Below are positions 1 to 8,791 of a DNA stretch of 64,000 nt, piece after piece; position 1 is the first letter of the stretch, and the number at the start of each line of letters is the position of its first letter. Origin of the DNA: Chromatiales bacterium 21-64-14. Its GTDB lineage: Bacteria; Pseudomonadota; Gammaproteobacteria; 21-64-14. Made by a program: the position numbers and the translations under genes. The DNA lies in assembly GCA_002255365.1 (NCBI GenBank), contig NCBI01000009.1, positions 17,640 through 81,639 on the forward strand, given 5' to 3'. The notes below the pieces were generated by a model. The model was given only the letters and a program-made list of their open reading frames with translations, was not told the origin of the DNA and ran no database searches.

Positions 1-755
1 GTTACGCGGAGGCCGACCCGGCCTTCGATGTGGATGGCATCGACGCGGCCCACAAGCTCACCATTCTGGCCTCCATCGCCTTCGGGATCCCGCTCCAGTT
101 CGAGCGGCTGTACGTGGAGGGGATCCGCCACATCACCCGGGCCGACGTGGCCTATGCCGAGGCGCTCGGCTACCGTATCAAGCATCTCGGCATGGCGCGC
201 GCCACGGCGGCGGGGATCGAGCTGCGCGTGCACCCCGCGCTGATCCCGTACCGGCGCCTGATCGCCAACGTGGACGGGGTCATGAACGCCATCCTGGTCA
301 AGGGGGACGCGGTGGGGCCCACCTTGTACTATGGCGCCGGGGCCGGGGCCGAGCCGACCGCGTCGGCGGTGGTGGCGGACCTGGTGGATGTGGTGCGCGC
401 CCTGACCTCGGATCCGGAGAACCGGGTGCCGCACCTTGCCTTCCAGCCCGACGCGCTGTCGGATACCCCGATCCTGCCCATGGAAGCGGTGGAGACCGCG
501 TACTACCTGCGCCTCCAGGCCCTGGACCAACCCGGGGTGCTGGCCGATGTGACCCGCATCCTGGGGGACCGCGGCATCAGCATCGAGGCCATGGTCCAGA
601 AGGAGCCGGCGGAGGGCCAGCAGGCCGTGCCGGTCATCCTGCTCACCCAGCGGGTCCGGGAGCAGCAGATGAACGACGCGATCCGGCGTATCGAGGCCCT
701 GGGATCGGTAACCGCCCCGGTGACCCGGATCCGCGTGGAAAACCTGGCGCGCTAG
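1..755 (+). CDS. hom: Homoserine dehydrogenase, C-terminal part (5' end outside window)
   Basis: NADPH-dependent reduction of aspartate semialdehyde to homoserine, the branch point to threonine and methionine, in the cytoplasm. The reading frame is open from base 3 and ends with TAG at 753-755, giving about 250 residues of a protein normally near 430. The visible part begins in the conserved segment that reads FDVDGIDAAHKL, continues through the catalytic/dimerisation region, and ends in an ACT domain that starts around base 505 (LQALDQPGVLADVTRILGDR), the usual allosteric amino-acid-binding module. thrC follows 130 bases downstream on the same strand, so the two probably work as a threonine operon. 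The NAD(P)-binding domain cannot be judged because it lies outside the window. Confidence 0.95.
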   Translation, partial: YAEADPAFDVDGIDAAHKLTILASIAFGIPLQFERLYVEGIRHITRADVAYAEALGYRIKHLGMARATAAGIELRVHPALIPYRRLIANVDGVMNAILVKGDAVGPTLYYGAGAGAEPTASAVVADLVDVVRALTSDPENRVPHLAFQPDALSDTPILPMEAVETAYYLRLQALDQPGVLADVTRILGDRGISIEAMVQKEPAEGQQAVPVILLTQRVREQQMNDAIRRIEALGSVTAPVTRIRVENLAR

Positions 756-885
756 CGGGTCCGTCGGCACCTCCGCTGGGGCCATCCACCGGCGGATCCC
801 AGGCAACGCCGATGCCGCCCGGGCGCGCATTTTCCGGTACCATCTTCCCGCTACTGGTTCCCCATTCGGATGAGGTCTCCGCATC

Positions 886-1965
886 ATGCCTTTTCGAGCC
901 CGCTATACGGGATTGATCGACAAATACCGCGACCGCTTGCCGGTGCGCGACGACAGCCGCATTATCAGCCTGGGGGAGGGCAACACCCCGCTGATCCGTT
1001 TGAACAACGTGCCGCGCACCCTGGACATTGCGGTCGACCTGTACGTGAAATACGAGGGGCTCAACCCCACCGGGTCGTTCAAGGACCGCGGCATGACCCT
1101 GGCGGTGACCAAGGCGGTGGAAGAGGGTAGCCGCGCGGTGATCTGCGCCAGTACCGGCAATACCTCGGCCTCCGCCGCGGCCTATGCCGCGCGCGCCGGG
1201 ATCACCGCCTTCGTGCTGATCCCGGAGGGCAAGATCGCGCTCGGTAAGCTCGCCCAGGCGATGTTGCACGGCGCGGTGGTGTTGCAGATCCAGGGCAACT
1301 TCGACGCCGGCATGCAACTGGTGAAGGAGGTGGCGGAAGAGGCGCCAGTCACCATCGTCAACTCCATCAACCCGTACCGCCTGCAGGGCCAGAAGACCGC
1401 CGCCTTCGAGATCGTGGAGGAGCTGGAGTGCGCGCCGGATTACCATTGTCTCCCGGTGGGCAACGCCGGCAACATTACCGCCCACTGGATGGGATACAGC
1501 GAGTATTTCGAGCATGGCATCGTCAACAACCGCCCGGTGATGGTGGGCTACCAGGCGAGCGGCGCGGCGCCGTTTCTGCGCGGTCACATGGTGGACAACC
1601 CGGAGACCGTGGCCACTGCCATCCGCATCGGCCATCCGCAATCCTGGGACAAGGCGTGGGTGGCGCAAAAGGCGTCCAGCGGCTGGTTCGACGAGTGCTC
1701 CGATGAGGAGATCCTGGCCGCCCAAAAGCTGCTGGCCGAGCAGGAGGGCGTGTTCTGCGAGCCGGCCTCCGCGACCTCGCTGGCCGGGGCGCTACGCGAT
1801 GTGCGCAGCGGGCGCATCCCGGCGGGCGCGAAGGTGGTGTGCACCCTGACCGGTCACGGTCTGAAGGATCCGGACGTGGCGATCCGCCAGGGCGGCGGGC
1901 GGATGCAGACGGTGCCGGCGCGTCTGGACGCGGTGCGCGACGCCATACTCCAACGCATCACCTGA
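886..1965 (+). CDS. thrC: Threonine synthase
   Basis: PLP-dependent conversion of O-phosphohomoserine to threonine, the last step of the pathway. The product is 359 residues, matching the shorter threonine synthase type (about 350 residues) rather than the longer enterobacterial one (about 430). Diagnostic motifs are the PLP-lysine segment PTGSFKDRGM near residue 62 and the phosphate-binding loop CASTGNTSASAAAYAARAG near residue 87. ATG 886 has a GAGG about ten bases upstream and gives the usual N-terminus. The preceding gene is homoserine dehydrogenase, which supplies the substrate after phosphorylation; no homoserine kinase gene lies between them, so that activity must be encoded elsewhere. 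Confidence 0.96.
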   Translation: MPFRARYTGLIDKYRDRLPVRDDSRIISLGEGNTPLIRLNNVPRTLDIAVDLYVKYEGLNPTGSFKDRGMTLAVTKAVEEGSRAVICASTGNTSASAAAYAARAGITAFVLIPEGKIALGKLAQAMLHGAVVLQIQGNFDAGMQLVKEVAEEAPVTIVNSINPYRLQGQKTAAFEIVEELECAPDYHCLPVGNAGNITAHWMGYSEYFEHGIVNNRPVMVGYQASGAAPFLRGHMVDNPETVATAIRIGHPQSWDKAWVAQKASSGWFDECSDEEILAAQKLLAEQEGVFCEPASATSLAGALRDVRSGRIPAGAKVVCTLTGHGLKDPDVAIRQGGGRMQTVPARLDAVRDAILQRIT

Positions 1966-2034
1966 GGCCGGACGGCGCGGCGGGCGCACGTCGGCGTGTC
2001 GGGTTGCAACCGCATCGGGAGGGCGTCCAACACC

Positions 2035-3081
2035 GTGAGTGCCGAAGCGCCGCGACTGGGTCTGCTGGTCCCGGGCCTGCTCGGCCCGGTGCCGGCGGCC
2101 GGCGGTTCGCCCGGTACCCTCCCCGAGGTCCGGAGGCTATGCGCCTTGCTGGGTGGCGCGCGGGTGGGGCGGCTCCCGGTGGCCGGGTTCGAACCGAGTC
2201 TGGCGCAGCTGTTCGGTTATCCCGTGGATCCCGATCAGGATATGCCGGTCGGGGCCCTGGGGCGGCTGGGGGAAGGGTTGGACGCCCGCCCCGCGGGTGG
2301 GTGGATGCGCGCGGACCCGGTCCACCTGCAAGCGGATATGAGCCGGCTGGTGCTGGTGGACGCCCCCCGGCTCGGCCTCAGCGCAGAGGAGGCCGCGGCG
2401 CTGGCCGAGGACCTGAATCGAACCCTGTTGGCAGCGGAGGGGATGCGGCTGTGGACACCGCACCCGGCACGCTGGTATTTGGCGCTGGACCGGGATGCGG
2501 AGATTCGCACCGCGTCCTTGGCGGACGTGACCGGACGCAGCATCGAGCCGTGGTTGCCGGTCGGCCCTGGTGCGGCACGCTGGCACCGGTTGATGAACGA
2601 GGTTCAGATGGTGTTGCACGCCAGCGCGGTGAACGCGGCGCGTGTGGCGCGTGGCGTGCCGGCGGTGAACAGCCTGTGGTTCTGGGGGAGTGGGCGCGGG
2701 CGCGAGTCCGTGCCCCGGATTTGGGACCGGGTTTTTGCCGAGGGCCCGGTGGCGCGTGGGCTGGCGGCGTTGAGCGGCACGCGGGCGGCTGCGGTCCCTG
2801 ACTCCCTAGCCGAATGTCTGGAGTCGTCGCCCGCTACGGGCCATAACCTGGCGGTCCTGGAAGACGCCTCGGCGCCGGTGCTGCACGGTGACCATGCGGG
2901 TTGGGTCGAAGCGGTGGAGGGACTGGAGCAACGCTGGTTCCGGCCCCTGGCGGCCCATCTGCGGGCGCGGCGCGCGCGCGGCACCGTGGTACTCTACCCG
3001 GCCGACGGTTCGGCGCGCGCCCTTGCCGTGGCCCCCTGGTGGCGCCGGCGCCCCTTCGCGCAATTTGTAAATAAAGAATAG
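2035..3081 (+). CDS. RpfE-type conserved protein (phosphoglycerate-mutase-like family), upstream of recJ
   Basis: Conserved proteobacterial protein of unknown biochemical role, often labelled RpfE-type regulatory protein or phosphoglycerate-mutase-like. Recognisable stretches are the N-terminal LGLLVPGLLGP, a central LVLVDAPRLGLSAEEAAAL, a TPHPARWYLAL segment and the hallmark NEVQMVLHASAVN followed by VNSLWFWGSG. The name comes from the Xanthomonas rpf region, where rpfE lies beside recJ, prfB and lysS as here, but the protein is not known to make or sense diffusible signal factor. I chose GTG 2035, 11 bases after GGGAGGG at 2017-2023. An in-frame GTG at 1996 would add 13 residues but has no comparable ribosome site. 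Sequence and context support orthology; function is open. Confidence 0.8.
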   Translation: MSAEAPRLGLLVPGLLGPVPAAGGSPGTLPEVRRLCALLGGARVGRLPVAGFEPSLAQLFGYPVDPDQDMPVGALGRLGEGLDARPAGGWMRADPVHLQADMSRLVLVDAPRLGLSAEEAAALAEDLNRTLLAAEGMRLWTPHPARWYLALDRDAEIRTASLADVTGRSIEPWLPVGPGAARWHRLMNEVQMVLHASAVNAARVARGVPAVNSLWFWGSGRGRESVPRIWDRVFAEGPVARGLAALSGTRAAAVPDSLAECLESSPATGHNLAVLEDASAPVLHGDHAGWVEAVEGLEQRWFRPLAAHLRARRARGTVVLYPADGSARALAVAPWWRRRPFAQFVNKE

Positions 3082-3135
3082 AGTTAATAATTAATTATGT
3101 TATTTTTTTAATGCCAATTATCGATAAAAAATACC
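3062..3135. other. AT-rich island upstream of recJ
   Basis: A stretch dominated by A and T (TAATAATTAATTA, a run of seven T, then GATAAAAAATA) between the RpfE-type gene and recJ, in surroundings rich in G and C. It overlaps the last codons of the upstream gene. It could hold a promoter or UP-like element for recJ, for example TTGTAA at 3065-3070, but no hexamer pair with proper spacing stands out. A similar island precedes recO at 25060-25113. Confidence 0.6.
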
Positions 3136-3181
3136 CCTGGGTCCCGGGCTTGGGCCGCGCCGTTCCGCGCTCTTACGGGGC

Positions 3182-4903
3182 ATGAAGGCGCGGATCGCAC
3201 GGCGTTCGACAGAATCCCTTGCGGGTTTGCCCGCCGGCCTTCATCCGGTCTTGCGCCGGGTCTACGCGGCCCGCCGCGTGCGGGGGCCGGCGGACCTGGA
3301 GCATTCCTTGGAGCGGCTCCATCCGCTCACCGGTTTGACCGGCATCGCGTCCGCCGCGGCATTGCTGTCAGAGGCCGTGGAGCAGGATCGGCGCATCCTG
3401 CTGGTGGGGGACTTCGATGCCGACGGGGCGACCAGTTGCGCACTGGCGGTGCTGGCCTTGCGCGCGCTCGGGGCTCGCCAGGTGCACTATCTGGTGCCCA
3501 ACCGCTTCGAGTTCGGCTACGGCCTGACCGCGGAGATCGTCGCGGTGGCGGCGGACTGGCACCCGGACCTGATCGTCACCGTGGACAACGGGATCGCCAG
3601 CCTGGAAGGGGTGGCGGCGGCGCACGCGCGCGGCATCCAGGTCCTCGTCACCGATCATCACCTGCCGGGCGCCACGCTGCCGGCGGCGGACGCCATCGTC
3701 AATCCCAATCTGCCCGGCGATCCGTTCCCGAGCAAGCATCTGGCGGGGGTCGGCGTTATCTTTTATGTGTTGTCCGCAGCACGCGCCCACCTGCGCGCCG
3801 CCGGCTGGTTCGCGCGCCGGGGCATAGGGGAGCCGAAGCTGGCGCAGTTCCTGGATCTGGTGGCACTGGGTACCGTGGCGGATGTGGTGCCGCTGGACGC
3901 CAACAACCGCATTTTGGTGCAACAGGGCCTGTTGCGGATTCGCAGCGGCCAGTGCCGTCCCGGCATCGCGGCGCTGCTGGCGGTCGCCAAGCGCGGCCAG
4001 TCACGCGTGGTGGCCGCGGATCTCGCGTTCGGGGTAGGCCCGCGGCTCAACGCGGCGGGGCGCCTGGAGGACATGTCGCTGGGCATCGAGTGCCTGATCA
4101 CCGACGACCTGGATGCTGCCCGGGAAATGGCGCAGCGGCTGGACGAGCTGAACCACGCACGGCGTGCCATCGAGGCGCAGATGCAGACCCAGGCGCTGGA
4201 GGTATTGGAGGGGCTCGGACTGCAGGATGACGACCCGGCGCTGCCCATGGGCCTGTGCCTCTATGACGCGCGTTGGCACCCGGGGGTGATCGGGATCCTG
4301 GCCGCGCGGATCCGCGAGCGTTTCCACCGTCCGGTGATCGCCTTCGCCCCTGACGGTGCGGGTCTCAAGGGTTCGGCGCGCTCCATCCCCGGGCTCCACA
4401 TCCGCGATGCTCTGGACGCGGTGGCGAGCCGCAACCCGGGGCTGTTGAGCCGCTTCGGCGGGCACGCCATGGCGGCGGGTTTGAGCCTTGCGCTTGATCG
4501 CCTGGAGGATTTCCGCACCGCTTTCGATGACCAGGTGCGGCGCTGTCTGGGGCCCGAGGACCTCGAAGGTATCTGCTATACCGACGGTGAACTGGCGCCT
4601 GCGGAGCTCCATCTGGAGACCGCGCAACTGCTGCGTGACGGCGGCCCGTGGGGCGCGGGTTTCCCGGAGCCGTGCTTTGACGGCGAGTTCCAGGTGCTGG
4701 CGCAGCGTGTAGTGGGGGAACGCCATCTGAAATTGACCCTGCGCCCGGCGGGGGGCCGGCAGTCGATCGACGGGATCGCGTTCCAGACGCCGGCGCCGCC
4801 GGTGCCCTGGGAACGGGTGCGCATCGCCTATCGCTTGGATGTCAACGAGTACCAGGGCGTCACGAGTCCGCAACTCCTGGTGGAGTTCATCGAGCCGCTG
4901 TGA
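3182..4903 (+). CDS. recJ: Single-stranded-DNA-specific 5'-3' exonuclease RecJ
   Basis: Degrades single-stranded DNA 5' to 3' in RecF-pathway recombination and base-excision and mismatch repair. It has 573 residues, normal for RecJ. DHH-family metal motifs are clear: GDFDADGATS near residue 78, VDNGIAS near residue 135 and TDHHLPG near residue 157. The DHHA1 domain includes SRFGGHAMAAGLSL near residue 420, followed by the C-terminal nucleic-acid-binding OB region. ATG 3182 has only a weak ribosome site but gives the expected N-terminus. prfB follows 94 bases after the stop, the same order as in many gammaproteobacteria. Confidence 0.96.
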   Translation: MKARIARRSTESLAGLPAGLHPVLRRVYAARRVRGPADLEHSLERLHPLTGLTGIASAAALLSEAVEQDRRILLVGDFDADGATSCALAVLALRALGARQVHYLVPNRFEFGYGLTAEIVAVAADWHPDLIVTVDNGIASLEGVAAAHARGIQVLVTDHHLPGATLPAADAIVNPNLPGDPFPSKHLAGVGVIFYVLSAARAHLRAAGWFARRGIGEPKLAQFLDLVALGTVADVVPLDANNRILVQQGLLRIRSGQCRPGIAALLAVAKRGQSRVVAADLAFGVGPRLNAAGRLEDMSLGIECLITDDLDAAREMAQRLDELNHARRAIEAQMQTQALEVLEGLGLQDDDPALPMGLCLYDARWHPGVIGILAARIRERFHRPVIAFAPDGAGLKGSARSIPGLHIRDALDAVASRNPGLLSRFGGHAMAAGLSLALDRLEDFRTAFDDQVRRCLGPEDLEGICYTDGELAPAELHLETAQLLRDGGPWGAGFPEPCFDGEFQVLAQRVVGERHLKLTLRPAGGRQSIDGIAFQTPAPPVPWERVRIAYRLDVNEYQGVTSPQLLVEFIEPL

Positions 4904-4912
4904 AGGGCCGCG

Positions 4913-4942
4913 GTGCCCGGGGGCGTGGGGCTGTTGTATGAT
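4913..4942 (+). promoter_or_regulatory. Possible sigma-70 promoter of prfB
   Basis: The -10-like TATGAT at 4937-4942 matches four of six consensus bases. A weak -35-like GTGCCC lies 18 bases upstream at 4913-4918, matching three of six. Transcription from here would give a leader of about 50 bases before the prfB ATG at 4998. The -35 match is poor, so this is tentative. Confidence 0.3.
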
Positions 4943-4997
4943 GACGCGCCGAATCCCGGACCGCCACCATCCATCACCGAAAGGATTTGTTGCCAAC

Positions 4998-6096
4998 ATG
5001 CTGGAACTCAACGCCGTCTACCATCGGATCGAAGACATGCAAGGGCGCCTCCAGTCCTTGAGGGGGTATCTTTGACTACGAGGCGAAGCAGGAACGCCTG
5101 ACGGAGGTCGCGCGCGAATTGGAGGACCCGCTGATCTGGCAGAAGCCGGAACGCGCCCAGTCCCTGGGCCGGGAGCGGGCCCAGCTGGAGGCGCAGGTGC
5201 GGGTCCTGGGGGAGCTGACCCCGGCCCTGGATGAGGCCCGGGAGCTGCTGGATCTGGCTGCCGAGGAGCAGGATGAGGCCACGGTCGCGGAGGTGGTCCG
5301 GGACCTGGATCGCGCCGAGGAACGGGTCGCGGCGTTGGAATTTCAACGCATGTTCTCGGGCGAGATGGACGAGAAGCACGCGTTCCTGGATGTCCAATCC
5401 GGTTCCGGTGGGACCGAGGCCCAGGACTGGGCGGAGATGCTGCTGCGGATGTATCTGCGTTGGGCGGAGCGGCGCGGTTTCCGCGCCGAGTTGATTGAGG
5501 TGTCTCCGGCGGAAGTGGCCGGCATCAAGAGCGCCACCATCAAGGTGGAAGGCCCGTACGCCTATGGGTGGCTGCGCACCGAAACCGGGGTGCATCGCCT
5601 GGTGCGCAAGTCGCCGTTCGATGCCGGCAACCGCCGTCATACCTCTTTCGCGGCGGTGTTCGTATCCCCGGAGGTGGATGAGGAAGTTGAAGTCGAGATC
5701 AACCCGGCGGACCTGCGCATAGACGTCTACCGGGCCAGCGGCGCTGGCGGCCAGCACGTCAACCGCACCGAATCCGCGGTGCGCATCACGCACAATCCCA
5801 GCGGGATCGTGGTCCAGTGCCAGAACGACCGCTCCCAGCACAAGAACAAGGCCACCGCCATGAAACAGCTCAAGGCCAAGCTCTATGAACGGGAGATGCA
5901 GCGGCGGCGCAGCGAGCAGCAGGCGGTGGAGGACACCAAGTCGGATATCGGTTGGGGCAGCCAGATTCGGTCCTATGTGCTTGACCAGTCGCGCATCAAG
6001 GATCTGCGCACCGGCGTGGAGACCGGCAATCCCCAGGCGGTGCTGGATGGGGACCTGGACGCGTTCATCGAAGCGAGCCTGAAGGCCGGGGTGTGA
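4998..6096 (+). CDS. prfB: Peptide chain release factor 2, with programmed +1 frameshift
   Basis: Terminates translation at UGA and UAA codons. The gene reads from ATG 4998 for 25 codons to an in-frame UGA at 5073-5075, then continues in the +1 frame from GAC at 5074 to the stop at 6096, giving 365 residues, the usual RF2 length. The codon-recognition tripeptide SPF (KSPFDAGN) and the catalytic GGQ ([12 protein letters not shown]) are both present. A gene caller that ignores frameshifting would report only the second part, starting near 5119. The location between recJ and lysS is conserved. The shift makes RF2 synthesis depend on its own level, because slow UGA termination favours frameshifting. 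Confidence 0.97.
5061..5076 (+). promoter_or_regulatory. RF2 autoregulatory +1 frameshift site
   Basis: Internal Shine-Dalgarno AGGGGG at 5061-5066, three bases TAT, then the slippery CTT at 5070-5072 and the UGA stop followed by C (UGAC context). The order and spacing match the classic prfB site, in which the internal Shine-Dalgarno pairing pushes the ribosome forward one base on CUU while RF2 is limiting. Confidence 0.97.
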
Positions 6097-6140
6097 GACC
6101 GGGCGCCGGTTTCGGGAACGGCGGCGCGCGGCCCGGGCCC

Positions 6141-6169
6141 GTGACCCGCGCCATGGGTTTGCGCATAAT
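6141..6169 (+). promoter_or_regulatory. Probable sigma-70 promoter of lysS
   Basis: -35-like GTGACC at 6141-6146 (four of six consensus bases) and -10-like CATAAT at 6164-6169 (five of six), separated by exactly 17 bases. Initiation near 6176 would give a leader of about 93 bases that contains the composite hairpin at 6185-6232. This suggests lysS can be transcribed independently of prfB. Confidence 0.5.
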
Positions 6170-6184
6170 GGCCCCCTGCGCCGG

Positions 6185-6232
6185 CCGCGGACCCCGCACG
6201 CGGCGCCACAAAGCGGCGCCGCGAGTCCGCGG
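6185..6232 (+). promoter_or_regulatory. Two-tier hairpin in the lysS leader
   Basis: Outer arms CCGCGGAC (6185-6192) and GTCCGCGG (6225-6232) pair perfectly over 8 bases. Inner arms GCGGCGCC (6200-6207) and GGCGCCGC (6215-6222) pair perfectly over 8 bases around a 7-base loop. The structure is 36 bases ahead of the lysS start and is not followed by a T run, so a simple intrinsic terminator is unlikely. An attenuator or leader-stabilising role is possible but unproven. Confidence 0.55.
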
Positions 6233-6268
6233 GCATTCATCGCCACCCTTCTACCAGCAGCCAGGTCC

Positions 6269-7753
6269 ATGAACGATACCGAAGACAACCGCCTGATCGC
6301 CGAACGCCGCGCCAAGCTCGCCGCTCTGCGCGCCGCCGGCAACCCATTCCCCAACGACTTCCATCGCGATGCGCTGGCGCAAGCGCTGCATGCGGACTGC
6401 GACGGGCTCAATGGCGGCGCGCTGGATGCGGCGCCGAGGCGGGTGCGGGTCGCCGGGCGCATGATGGCCAAGCGGGTCATGGGCAAGGCGAGCTTCGCCC
6501 AGATCCAGGACATGAGCGGGCGCATCCAGCTCTTTCTGGAGCGCGACACCCTGCCGGAGGGGGTCTACGCGGCGTTCAAGGGTTGGGACGTGGGGGACAT
6601 CGTCGGCGTCGAGGGCGTGCTGTTCAAGACCAAGACTGATGAGCTTACGGTCCGCGCTGAACAGCTGCGGTTGCTGGTGAAGGGCCTGCGTCCGCTGCCG
6701 GAGAAGTTCCATGGGCTTACGGACCAGGAGGTCCGCTATCGCCAGCGTTACGTGGACCTGATGATGAACGAGTCCAGCCGGCGCGTGTTCCAACTGCGCA
6801 GCGCCGTCGTGCGTTTCCTGCGCCGTTTCCTGGAAGATCGGGGCTTCGTCGAGGTCGAGACCCCGATGATGCAGGCGATCCCCGGGGGCGCCACTGCCAA
6901 GCCGTTCATCACCCACCACAACGTGCTGGACATGGACCTCTACCTGCGGGTGGCGCCGGAACTCTATCTCAAGCGCCTGGTGGTGGGCGGGTTGGAGCGG
7001 GTCTACGAGCTGAACCGCAACTTCCGCAACGAGGGGGTTTCCACGCGCCACAACCCGGAGTTCACGATGCTGGAGTTCTATCAGGCCTACGCGAACTATG
7101 GGGACCTGATGGATCTCACGGAAGAGCTGTTGCGCAGCATGTCCGAGGAACTGCTGGGGGGCACGACGTTGTGCTACCAGGGCCGGGACTGCAACTTCGG
7201 GCGGCCGTTCGCGCGGATGACTGTGCGCGAGGCGGTTCTGCGCTACAACCCGGATATTTCCGCGGCGCAGCTCGACGATCTGCAGTCCCTGCGTGGGGTG
7301 TGCGAGCGTTTGTCGATCCCCGTGGACGCGCGCTACGGCACCGGCCGGCTGCAGATCGAGATCTTCGACAAGACCGTGGAGGCGAACCTCCTGGATCCGA
7401 CGTTTATTACCGCCTATCCGACCGAGGTCTCTCCCCTGGCGCGGCGCAACGACATGGATCCGTCGGTGACGGACCGCTTCGAACTCATGATCGGCGGCCG
7501 GGAGATCGCCAACGGGTTCTCCGAGTTGAACGACCCGGAGGATCAGGCGGAGCGCTTTCGCCTCCAGGTGGAGGAAAAGGCCGCGGGCGATGAGGAGGCC
7601 ATGCACTATGATGCGGACTACATCCGCGCCTTGGAATATGGCCTGCCGCCGACCGCCGGGGAGGGGATCGGCGTGGACCGTCTGGTGATGCTGCTCGCCG
7701 ACGTGCCGTCGATCCGCGACGTGCTGTTGTTTCCCCACCTGCGCCCCGAATGA
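6269..7753 (+). CDS. lysS: Lysyl-tRNA synthetase, class II
   Basis: Charges tRNA-Lys with lysine using ATP. The 494-residue product has the N-terminal OB-fold anticodon-binding domain ([18 protein letters not shown] near residue 55) and the class II catalytic core. Motif 2 is visible in the region [21 protein letters not shown] near residue 248 (quoted in part), and motif 3 in [12 protein letters not shown] near residue 470. ATG 6269 lies 172 bases after prfB. lysS downstream of prfB is the standard gammaproteobacterial arrangement. The gene ends 15 bases before the end of a convergent HDOD gene. Confidence 0.97.
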   Translation: MNDTEDNRLIAERRAKLAALRAAGNPFPNDFHRDALAQALHADCDGLNGGALDAAPRRVRVAGRMMAKRVMGKASFAQIQDMSGRIQLFLERDTLPEGVYAAFKGWDVGDIVGVEGVLFKTKTDELTVRAEQLRLLVKGLRPLPEKFHGLTDQEVRYRQRYVDLMMNESSRRVFQLRSAVVRFLRRFLEDRGFVEVETPMMQAIPGGATAKPFITHHNVLDMDLYLRVAPELYLKRLVVGGLERVYELNRNFRNEGVSTRHNPEFTMLEFYQAYANYGDLMDLTEELLRSMSEELLGGTTLCYQGRDCNFGRPFARMTVREAVLRYNPDISAAQLDDLQSLRGVCERLSIPVDARYGTGRLQIEIFDKTVEANLLDPTFITAYPTEVSPLARRNDMDPSVTDRFELMIGGREIANGFSELNDPEDQAERFRLQVEEKAAGDEEAMHYDADYIRALEYGLPPTAGEGIGVDRLVMLLADVPSIRDVLLFPHLRPE

Positions 7754-7768
7754 CGGGCGCCGGGGCGT

Positions 7769-8608
7769 TCAGATGTCGAACATGCGCTGCACGGCCTGGA
7801 TCTGCTCCTCGTGCGCCTCGACTTCCACCACGCTGACGTCGGTGCTGATCCCGAGGCGCCGGAACGCGGGAATCTGCGACCAATCGACTTGGCTATGCCG
7901 GTGATTGGTGCCGAAATAGGACTGCAGGTTGGCGACGATCACCACGTCTACCAAGTCCGGCTCTGTGCCGGGATCCCGTTTCAGGTCCTCGTGATGTGCC
8001 GCCACCGCAACCAGGGCCGGCGGGAATTCCCATGCGGCTAGGATTTTTTCCCCGATCCGTGGGTGGTGTTCGTCGATCAAGCGGTCCAGGGTGATCATGT
8101 CCCCCAGCAGTTGCGGACTGTCCTCGGCGCGCTTCAGGATTGGCAGGGCGCCGACGTCGTGGAGCAGCCCCGCGAGCATCGCCTGGTCCGGCGGCAGGCG
8201 CGTGAACTGGGTGGCCAGCATGCGACTGATGGCCGCCACCTGCACGTTGTGTTCCCACAGGGCGCGCAGGCGCCGATCCAGGAAATCGGTGGTGGCCTGG
8301 AACATCTGTTTCATCACCAGGCTGGTGACCAGGTTGCGCACCATGGAATTGCCGAGCCGGGATACGGCCATCGGGAGGTTGTCGATGGGCTTGGAGGCGC
8401 GGTAGAGGGGGGAGTTGACCACCTGGATCAGCCGGGCCGAGAGCGCGGCGTCGGTGGCGATCATCGAGGCCGTCTGTTTTGCGGTGCATGTCCCGCTCGA
8501 CACCGCGTCGCGGACCTTCAGGGCCACTTCCGGCAGGGTGGGCAATTCGAAACGCCCTTGGTCGAGTTCCTGGAGGAGATCGCTGAGGAACTGTGCCTGG
8601 GCAGACAA
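7769..8608 (-). CDS. HDOD domain signalling protein
   Basis: A 279-residue protein made almost entirely of an HDOD domain, the HD-related output domain found in many proteobacterial signalling proteins without established enzymatic activity. Characteristic segments are LPTLPEVALKVRDAV near residue 22, MIATDAALSARLIQVVNSP near residue 48, VSRLGNSMVRNLV near residue 83 and GLLHDVGALPIL near residue 146. No receiver, GGDEF or DNA-binding domain is attached. The start is a TTG at 8606-8608 preceded by GAGGG at a good distance; no ATG is available nearby. It is convergent with lysS. In Xanthomonas the neighbour of lysS is rpfG, an HD-GYP phosphodiesterase; here an HDOD gene occupies that side. Its target is unknown. 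Confidence 0.88.
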   Translation of the reverse strand: MSAQAQFLSDLLQELDQGRFELPTLPEVALKVRDAVSSGTCTAKQTASMIATDAALSARLIQVVNSPLYRASKPIDNLPMAVSRLGNSMVRNLVTSLVMKQMFQATTDFLDRRLRALWEHNVQVAAISRMLATQFTRLPPDQAMLAGLLHDVGALPILKRAEDSPQLLGDMITLDRLIDEHHPRIGEKILAAWEFPPALVAVAAHHEDLKRDPGTEPDLVDVVIVANLQSYFGTNHRHSQVDWSQIPAFRRLGISTDVSVVEVEAHEEQIQAVQRMFDI

Positions 8609-8791
8609 GGGGGTACCCTCACGGTGAGCCGGTTGCTATTCCCTTACCTTATCGGCTGGCGGCGGAGAACTTGAAGCACCGGGCAGGCCCCTTGGATCGC
8701 CCGGTTTTTGTCGGCGTTCATTTTGGGGCCACCGAGGCGCCGTCACCGTGCCGCAGACATGTCCGGCGCGTCGCTATGAAGGGCGCAGGGC

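Noticed and set aside
2180..2200. tRNA T-loop-like GGGTTCGAACC
   Set aside because: It lies inside the coding frame of the RpfE-type gene and no acceptor stem or anticodon arm can be built around it.
6251..7738. Long open frame antisense to lysS
   Set aside because: Shadow of a GC-rich coding region; the lysS product is unmistakable and the antisense product has no family features.
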